Shown: in pieces, positions 40,389 through 45,508 of the stretch
How positions within the stretch are numbered: the stretch's first letter is position 1
How the letters are laid out: the number at the start of each line of letters is the position of its first letter
NCBI GenBank assembly: GCA_030267065.1
Contig: JAJDJF010000008.1
Span: 1-45,508 of the forward strand
Length of the DNA: 45,508 bases
Direction of reading: 5' to 3'
Source of the DNA: Desulfovibrio sp. OttesenSCG-928-C06
Lineage (GTDB): Bacteria; Desulfobacterota; Desulfovibrionia; Desulfovibrionales; Desulfovibrionaceae
The notes under the pieces: generated by a model
Seen by the model: the letters and a program-made list of their open reading frames with translations, nothing else
The model's database searches: none
What the model was told of the DNA's origin: nothing
Translations under genes and position numbers: made by a program

Positions 40389-40742
40389 ATGAAAACACAA
40401 GAAGCCGTAAAATTATTTGAGGCCCTTTCCTCGGATATCCGTCTGGACTTGTTCAGACTGCTGGTGAAAAACGCCCCACAGGGGCTGGTGGCTGGCGATA
40501 TTGCCAAAGAACTTGGCATCCCTCCTACCAACCTGTCATTCCACCTGAGAGCGCTCACCTCTGCAGGCTTGGCGCATGTTGAGAAGGAAGGCCGCTTTTT
40601 GCGCTACCGGGCCGATATTCCGCTGATGCTCGAGGTGATCGCCTACCTCACCTCCGAGTGTTGCCATAACTCACCGGAGCAATGCGCAAACTACCGGCAA
40701 GCCAGTGGCATAGCTCCGGAATTTTTGCCGGAAAGAAAATAG
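40389..40742 (+). CDS. ArsR/SmtB-family metal- or metalloid-responsive repressor
   Basis: A 117-residue winged-helix protein: VKLFEALSSDIRLDLFRLLV, LVAGDIAKELGIPPTNLSFH (recognition helix region) and LAHVEKEGRFLRYRAD (wing). C-terminal cysteines in SECCHNSPEQC (C91, C92, C99) are a likely thiol sensor site for arsenite, antimonite or another soft metal. ATG 40389 is used here; TTG 40374 in frame lies inside the operator dyad and is less likely. It is the first gene of an ArsR-permease-thioredoxin cassette. The operator in front of it implies autorepression. Confidence 0.92.
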   Translation: MKTQEAVKLFEALSSDIRLDLFRLLVKNAPQGLVAGDIAKELGIPPTNLSFHLRALTSAGLAHVEKEGRFLRYRADIPLMLEVIAYLTSECCHNSPEQCANYRQASGIAPEFLPERK

Positions 40743-40746
40743 GCAC

Positions 40747-40798
40747 ACACGCAGCGCCCGCATCCACATGCATAGCGGGCAAGCATGCGTGTTTTTTT
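40747..40798 (+). terminator. terminator-like nested hairpin between arsR-type gene and permease
   Basis: Outer arms ACACGCA (40747-40753) / TGCGTGT (40786-40792) and inner arms GCCCGC (40756-40761) / GCGGGC (40775-40780), with seven T from 40792 to 40798. It would partly separate regulator from permease expression. Confidence 0.65.
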
Positions 40799-40806
40799 AA
40801 ACCAAG

Positions 40807-40833
40807 ACTTCAATACTTCATCAAATATACTAG
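40807..40833. promoter_or_regulatory. partial second operator upstream of the permease
   Basis: ACTTCAATACT (40807-40817) is identical to the left half and spacer of the first operator (40361-40371). ACTAG recurs 12 bp further (40829-40833). The right dyad arm is not intact. It lies after the terminator-like hairpin and before the permease, so the same repressor may control the permease separately. Confidence 0.45.
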
Positions 40834-40893
40834 TAACGCAAATTCAGGAAAACTCCCCGGACCTACGTTGAAATCAGGGCAAGAGAAAACGCC

Positions 40894-42081
40894 ATGCAAC
40901 AAAACAATCAGCAACTCCCCATGCAAACCCCAGCCTGCTGTTCCTGTCGCCAGCCGGATAACAGCCAGATGCAGCCAAACCGCAGCGAATGGCGCTGGAA
41001 CCTGCGCTATCTCGGAATAATGATCCTGTTGGCAGCGCTCTGGTGGCTTTTGTACTCCAACACCATCAACGCCGCCGACTGGCTGACTCATTCGCTGCTT
41101 GGCCTTGAGCGCGACGGGCACACGGCAAACGCTCTGGAGTTTTTTCTGTACGACAGCGCCAAGATCCTGCTGCTGCTTGTTGCCCTGATTTATGTAATCG
41201 GCTGGTTACGCGCGGCGCTGAACGTGGAGCGCGTGCGCGATTTTCTTGGCGGCAAAAGGCGCGCGCTGGGCTATTTTCTCGGCTCGACTTTTGGAGCGAT
41301 AACGCCTTTTTGCTCCTGCTCCAGCATCCCGCTTTTTCTGGGATTCACCACGGCTGGCATCCCAATCGGCATCACCATGTCCTTTCTGATCACCTCACCG
41401 CTGATTAACGAAATCGCCGTGGTGCTGCTTTGGGGGCTTCTGGGCTGGAAGTTTACGCTGGTCTACGTTGCGGTCGGAATGCTGGCCGGAATCATCGGCG
41501 GACTATTCATGGACAGCATCCGGGCCGGGCGCTGGCTGCAGCCGTTCATACTGGAAGCGCTGGAAAGTATGAACAACACAGGCGAGGTATCGGGCGGCAA
41601 TGCCAGCGACGGAGAGGCAGTACAGTCCAGCCAAACCGAACGCAAGAGCCTGAGCATCCGGCAACGGCATAACTTTGCCTATGGCGAGACGAAGTCCATC
41701 TTCAAGCGCGTCTGGAAGTGGGTATTCATTGGCGTGGGCCTTGGCGCAGCCCTGCATGGCTATGTGCCAGAAAACTGGTTTGCCGAAAACCTTGGCGCAG
41801 GCGAATGGTGGACCGTGCCTCTGGCCGTGCTGGTGGCCATACCGCTTTACTCCAACGTTACCGGCATCATTCCGGTCATGCAGAGCCTGCTGGTAAAGGG
41901 CATGCCCATAGGCACCACGCTGGCCTTCTGCATGAGTAGCGTAGCCGCGAGTTTGCCGGAAGTGCTGATGCTGCGCCAGATCATGACCATCAGACTACAG
42001 GCGGCATTCATCGGCTACCTGTGGGTTATCTTCACCCTGACGGGATGGCTGTTCAACCTGATTGGGCCGTATATACGCTAG
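40894..42081 (+). CDS. permease of the COG0701/YraQ (DUF318) family
   Basis: A 395-residue inner-membrane protein with eight or more hydrophobic helices in two halves separated by a hydrophilic loop (about residues 225-270). The family motif ITPFCSCSSIPLFLGF occurs near residue 140, followed by GIPIGITMSFLITSPLINE, and the second half repeats the pattern (LVAIPLYSNVTGIIPVMQSL). A cysteine-rich CCSCRQ segment sits in the N-terminal cytoplasmic tail. Some relatives (ArsP) export organoarsenicals. With an ArsR repressor upstream and a small thioredoxin-like protein downstream, this is the widespread ArsR-permease-thioredoxin set; the exported compound is not established here. Confidence 0.9.
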   Translation: MQQNNQQLPMQTPACCSCRQPDNSQMQPNRSEWRWNLRYLGIMILLAALWWLLYSNTINAADWLTHSLLGLERDGHTANALEFFLYDSAKILLLLVALIYVIGWLRAALNVERVRDFLGGKRRALGYFLGSTFGAITPFCSCSSIPLFLGFTTAGIPIGITMSFLITSPLINEIAVVLLWGLLGWKFTLVYVAVGMLAGIIGGLFMDSIRAGRWLQPFILEALESMNNTGEVSGGNASDGEAVQSSQTERKSLSIRQRHNFAYGETKSIFKRVWKWVFIGVGLGAALHGYVPENWFAENLGAGEWWTVPLAVLVAIPLYSNVTGIIPVMQSLLVKGMPIGTTLAFCMSSVAASLPEVLMLRQIMTIRLQAAFIGYLWVIFTLTGWLFNLIGPYIR

Positions 42082-42230
42082 TATTTTGTCGTACTTAAAT
42101 TAATAAAACCGACATAATTGCGGTGCTGAAGAATCATCCCCCTGCCGGAACCAGACCGGGCTTTCGCAGCCGCCTGACCGCAGAGGTATTTAAAAACAAA
42201 ACAATCCACCACTGAAAACTGGAGAACAAA

Positions 42231-42467
42231 ATGGAAATCAAAGTATTCGGGCCGGGTTGCGCCAAGTGCGCCGAGGCAGAAAAACTTGTACGCGAAGTAG
42301 TTGCCGCCAAAGGCGTAACGGCAGAAGTCACCAAGGTTACGGACATCAAGGAAATCATGAAGGCCGGGGTGCTTTCCACCCCTGCGGTGTCGGTCAACGG
42401 CAAGGTAATGCTGACCGGGCGCGTCCCGAACAAGGACGAGGTGGCAGGCTGGCTGGAACTGGCTTAG
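42231..42467 (+). CDS. small thioredoxin-like protein (redox-active disulfide type)
   Basis: A 78-residue thioredoxin-fold protein with CAKC (C10, C13) after FGPGC and the cis-proline segment VLSTPAVSVNGKVML. Members of this family regularly follow COG0701 permeases under ArsR control. It may reduce a metalloid or a cysteine of the permease. The ATG is preceded by TGGAGAACAAA. It lies 149 bp downstream of the permease and ends at a strong terminator. Confidence 0.92.
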   Translation: MEIKVFGPGCAKCAEAEKLVREVVAAKGVTAEVTKVTDIKEIMKAGVLSTPAVSVNGKVMLTGRVPNKDEVAGWLELA

Positions 42468-42497
42468 CCGGAACAAGCTTAGTTGGAACAGCCCCAA

Positions 42498-42554
42498 AAA
42501 TTTGCCCGTAACTGGCGCAGGCGACTACGTCGCAAGCCAATTACGGGCAAATTC
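42498..42554. terminator. bidirectional terminator between the thioredoxin-like gene and tex
   Basis: AATTTGCCCGTAA with TGGC continues against GCCA and TTACGGGCAAATT (42499-42515 versus 42536-42553), around an internal GCGAC-TAC-GTCGC hairpin. A- and T-runs flank both sides, so it can end both convergent transcripts. Confidence 0.85.
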
Positions 42555-42625
42555 ATTTTATACGGACTGTTTTTACGGGCCGTCGCCGTCTGCGCAATGG
42601 CGCTCAAGCTAGAGCAAGGGCACTA

Positions 42626-44896
42626 TTAACGCCCTGCGCCGCTCTTCATGGAAAGGGCGATGCGCTTGCGCTTTGCGTCCACCTCCAGCACTGTCACGCT
42701 GACCTGCTGGCGCACTTTGACAACATTATGCGGGTCGCTGACAAAGCTGTCTGAAAGCTGGCTGATGTGTACCAGCCCATCCTGATGCACCCCGATATCA
42801 ACAAATGCGCCAAAATTGGTTACGTTGGTGACAAGACCGGGCAGCCGCATTCCCGGCTCAAGGTCATCGATGCTACTGACATTTTCCGCAAAGGCGAAAA
42901 CCTCAAAGCTCTCACGCGGGTCGCGCCCCGGTTTTTCAAGCTCGGCAAGAATGTCTTTGATGGTGGGCATACCCACATCGCCGCCAACGTAGTTTTCCGG
43001 CTTGATTTTGCGGCGCAGTTCCGCAGCTTCCGGCGTTCCCGCAACCAGTTCGCCAACCGCGCAGCCAAGATCTGCCGCCATGCGTTCCACAATGCCGTAA
43101 GATTCCGGGTGCACTGCTGAGGCATCCAGCGGATTCCAGCGAGTTTTTTTGCTACCGCGAGCTACCGCGCCAACCTTGCCGGTGCCGCCTGCTCCACTTG
43201 TTCCGCCAGCACGATCAGTTGCATCACCCGGACCAGCCAGCCCTGTTCCGCCTGCCTGACGAATACGCAAAAAACCGGCAGCCTGCTCAAAAGCCTTTGG
43301 CCCAAGGCGCGGCACCTTTTTAAGTTCCTCGCGCCGCGTGAACCCACCGTTCTCCTCGCGCCAGCCAACAATAGCACGGGCCAGAGCAGGGCCAAGGCCG
43401 GACACATAAGAAAGCAGCTCCGCGCTGGCAGTGTTAAGCTCAACGCCCACCGCGTTGACGCAGCTTTCCACCACGTCATTCAGGGCCTGCTTGAGTTTGT
43501 TCTGATCCACGTCGTGCTGGTATTGCCCCACGCCAATGGCCTTGGGGTCAATTTTGACCAGTTCTGCCAACGGGTCCATCAGCCTGCGCCCAATGGAAAC
43601 AGCGCCACGCACGGTCAGATCCAAATCCGGAAACTCGCGCCTGGCGACCTCAGACGCAGAATAAACACTGGCTCCGCTCTCGCTTACCGATATAACCGGA
43701 ATGCCAAGCTTGAGCGAACGCGCCAGCGCCTCGCTCTCGCGCCCGGCTGTGCCATTGCCGACCGCGATAGCCTCGCACCCGTATTCGCCGCAAAGAGAGC
43801 GTAGTTTATCAGCGGCTTTCTTTTGCTGGTCATCACTCATGATATAAATCACGTCATGATGCAGCAAAGCACCCTGCGCATCCAGACAGGTAACCTTGCA
43901 GCCGGTGCGGAAACCGGGGTCAATGGCGAGCACTCTTTTTTGCCCCAGCGGCGGGGCCAGCAACAGGCCGCGCAGGTTACGGGCAAAAACGGCTATGGCC
44001 TCGCCTTCGGCCTTTTCGCGCAGGGAGGCGCGCAGTTCGGTCTCAAGCGAGGGGGCCAGCAGGCGTTTGTAGGAATCATCCACCGCAAGCTGCACCTGAG
44101 CGGCGGCGCTGCCGCTTTTGTATGGCGGGGCGCCCTTTACGAACAGCCGCCGCAAGCGCTCCTGACCGGAATCGGCAGCGGGGAGAAAATGCACGGTGAG
44201 ATAACCTTCGTTCTCGCCACGCAGCATTGCCAGCAGGCGATGCCCGGCCAGCTTGGTAACCGGCTCGCTCCAGTCAAAATAATCGCGAAACTTGGCCCCT
44301 TCCTCGTCCTTGCCCTTGTTTACCGTAGAAGCAGCGTAGGCCTTGCGCGCGAAAAATTCACGCATGACCGCACGGGCAGCAGCATCCTCGCTGACCGACT
44401 CGGCAATGATGTCACGCGCGCCGGCCAGAGCATCTGCCACACTCTCCACGCCTTTTGTGGCATCAACAAATGCTGTTGCCGCCTTGTCCGCATCAAGGGA
44501 TGGGCTTTGCTCAATCAGTGTGAAGGCCAGCGGCTCCAACCCCTTTTCACGGGCAATGGAAGCGCGGGTACGCCGCTTTGGACGGTACGGCAGGTAAACA
44601 TCCTCCAACTCTGATAAAGTTGGTGCAGCCAGTACCTTTTCAGACAATTCCGGCGAGAGCAGCTCGCGCTCTTCCAGCGATTTCAGGATAGCCTGCCTGC
44701 GCGAATCCAGTTCGCGCAACTGGACCAGGCGGTCGCGCACCGCCGTAATCGCCACCTCGTCCAGCGAACCATGCGCTTCCTTACGGTAACGGGCAATGAA
44801 GGGGACAGTGGCCCCACCGTCAAGAAGTTCGGCAACCGCCCTGGATTGGGCGGGAGAAATCTGTAATTCACCGGCGATCTGTTTGAAAAAATCCAC
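42626..44896 (-). CDS. tex: RNA-binding transcriptional accessory protein Tex
   Basis: A 756-residue protein: N-terminal helical Tex domain (LDGGATVPFIARYRKEAHGSLDE), a YqgF-like fold (VLAIDPGFRTGCKVTCLDA; AIAVGNGTAGRESE), helix-hairpin-helix segments (SYVSGLGPALARAIVGWREE; LKKVPRLGPKAFEQAAGFLR) and a C-terminal S1 domain (GLVTNVTNFGAFVDIGVHQD). I chose GTG 44896, with AAGGA upstream, because the family starts at about the DFFKQIAGEL segment; an ATG at 45037 would add 47 non-conserved residues. Between the helix-hairpin-helix and S1 regions there is a Gly/Ala/Thr-rich insert of about 33 residues (AGGTSGAGGTGKVGAVARG and neighbours), matching those in the polyene genes. A general housekeeping factor for transcription and RNA handling. 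Confidence 0.93.
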   Translation of the reverse strand: MDFFKQIAGELQISPAQSRAVAELLDGGATVPFIARYRKEAHGSLDEVAITAVRDRLVQLRELDSRRQAILKSLEERELLSPELSEKVLAAPTLSELEDVYLPYRPKRRTRASIAREKGLEPLAFTLIEQSPSLDADKAATAFVDATKGVESVADALAGARDIIAESVSEDAAARAVMREFFARKAYAASTVNKGKDEEGAKFRDYFDWSEPVTKLAGHRLLAMLRGENEGYLTVHFLPAADSGQERLRRLFVKGAPPYKSGSAAAQVQLAVDDSYKRLLAPSLETELRASLREKAEGEAIAVFARNLRGLLLAPPLGQKRVLAIDPGFRTGCKVTCLDAQGALLHHDVIYIMSDDQQKKAADKLRSLCGEYGCEAIAVGNGTAGRESEALARSLKLGIPVISVSESGASVYSASEVARREFPDLDLTVRGAVSIGRRLMDPLAELVKIDPKAIGVGQYQHDVDQNKLKQALNDVVESCVNAVGVELNTASAELLSYVSGLGPALARAIVGWREENGGFTRREELKKVPRLGPKAFEQAAGFLRIRQAGGTGLAGPGDATDRAGGTSGAGGTGKVGAVARGSKKTRWNPLDASAVHPESYGIVERMAADLGCAVGELVAGTPEAAELRRKIKPENYVGGDVGMPTIKDILAELEKPGRDPRESFEVFAFAENVSSIDDLEPGMRLPGLVTNVTNFGAFVDIGVHQDGLVHISQLSDSFVSDPHNVVKVRQQVSVTVLEVDAKRKRIALSMKSGAGR
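43152..43256 (-). repeat. in-frame low-complexity insert in tex
   Basis: About 35 codons of Gly/Ala/Thr. On the plus strand the DNA shows GGTGCCGCCTGCTCC, TTGTTCCGCCAGC and CCTGTTCCGCCTGCC units, inserted between conserved Tex domains. Confidence 0.65.
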
Positions 44897-45001
44897 TTGG
44901 AATCCTTGAGGTTGAGTTATATGCGGTGATAAACATGACACAAAAAAGCGCCGTGCAAAAGAGCGCGGAATATAATTATTTAAGCCCGATGCCGCAAGTC
45001 T

Positions 45002-45095
45002 GCCAATCATGACAGTCAATCTGGCCAAATTGTCCACTCTGGTCTAACTGCCCACTCTGCCCGGGCCAATTCGGTCCAATCCGGCCCAATTAGAC
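45002..45095. repeat. non-coding low-complexity tract upstream of tex
   Basis: About 94 bp built of near-repeats such as CCAATTCGGT, CCAATCCGGC, CCAATTAGAC and ACTGCCCACTCTGCCC at roughly 10-nt spacing. It resembles the coding inserts but lies upstream of the Tex start. The remaining gap (44897-45388) holds no gene I can support. Confidence 0.55.
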
Positions 45096-45388
45096 GCAGT
45101 ACATGCAAATATGGATGCCAGCTATATTTCACCAGTCAAACCAGCCTGACCTGCCTGCAAAACCGTTATGGTTCTAAAGAAAACAACAATCGCAACGTGC
45201 ATGCTGCACGCAAAATGACTCTGTTTTACCGCCAATAAAAAGGACAAAATACTTTATTTAAAAACAGCCCCTTGCCCGCGTCATCTGATCCAGATATTAC
45301 AGGAGTGCGCGCTGCCGATTCTGGCGCAAACTCCGCCACTCCAAACGCCCCGCGCATTGTAACAGCCACACACTGCGAGGAGAACAAT

Positions 45389-45508
45389 ATGAGCAAGTCA
45401 AAAGTATATTTCACCAACATGCGCTGTAAAGTCGGCACCAGCCTGCTGGACAAGCTGGATAAACTGATCCACGCGGCAGGAATCGAAGAAATCGACTTCA
45501 ACAAGAAG
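45389..45508 (+). CDS. start of an unidentified gene, DUF362/ferredoxin-type candidate, truncated by window
   Basis: GAGGAGAACAAT precedes ATG 45389, and the frame is open to the window edge (40 codons). The visible start SKSKVYFTNMRCKVGTSLLD followed by KLDKLIHAAGIEEIDFNKK resembles N-termini of DUF362 proteins, which continue with a ferredoxin domain. Only the first 40 residues are visible, so the identity is tentative. It is divergent from tex. Confidence 0.65.
   Translation, partial: MSKSKVYFTNMRCKVGTSLLDKLDKLIHAAGIEEIDFNKK

Overview
The window reads as chromosome of a Gram-negative, anaerobic, selenocysteine-using bacterium, most likely a member of the Desulfovibrionaceae. This is inferred from the combination of a glycine/betaine-type reductase operon with two in-frame UGA codons, a sigma-54 activator, LolA/MMPL envelope genes, and GC-rich CCGCCGGAGGC intergenic repeats that I associate with Desulfovibrio. 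No taxonomic marker such as rRNA is present. I see no tRNA, CRISPR array, transposase or phage gene.

Layout. (1) 1-3401, minus strand: a truncated Cys/Met-type PLP enzyme, a sodium:amino-acid symporter of the AGCS family directly upstream of it, and a MerR-type regulator. (2) 3578-17606: a PAS/AAA+/Fis sigma-54 activator divergent from a plus-strand reductase locus trxB-grdC-grdD-trxA-grdA(Sec)-grdI(E)-grdH(B, Sec)-BCCT transporter, followed by a radical-SAM gene. A good -24/-12 promoter (5525-5540) and an upstream dyad (5452-5478) lie in the divergent gap, so the activator probably drives the operon. The BCCT carrier suggests glycine betaine (or a related quaternary amine) as substrate: import, reductive cleavage to acetyl phosphate plus amine, electrons through TrxB/TrxA. 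The operon has long non-coding gaps carrying strong hairpins and two copies of a 245-276 bp repeat with GCCTCCGGCGGG terminal inverted repeats. (3) 17607-18662: about 1 kb with no supportable gene. (4) 18663-36533, minus strand: a tightly packed aryl-polyene-type cluster of 19 genes plus a small lipoprotein. It encodes a ketoreductase, FAD desaturase-like enzyme, two ketosynthases, a ketosynthase-like chain-length-factor candidate, two acyl carrier proteins, two dehydratase-like hot-dog proteins, a thioesterase, an AMP-ligase, two acyltransferases, a glycosyltransferase, a LolA-like carrier, an MMPL exporter and three further lipoproteins. Together these would build an aryl-capped polyene, attach it to a lipid and export it to the outer membrane. 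(5) 36900-42467, plus strand: short units, most with clear terminators: a Dabb protein, a gamma-carbonic-anhydrase-like protein, an ornithine-cyclodeaminase-family enzyme with a tautomerase, a second copy of the small lipoprotein, and an ArsR-permease-thioredoxin cassette. (6) 42626-45508: Tex (minus strand) and the start of an unidentified plus-strand gene.

The most unusual signal is a set of Gly/Ser/Thr/Ala-rich low-complexity inserts of 28-69 codons placed inside, or at the N-terminus of, otherwise conserved enzymes. They occur in at least six genes of the polyene cluster and in Tex, and a similar tract lies in non-coding DNA upstream of Tex. They are absent from the reductase genes.
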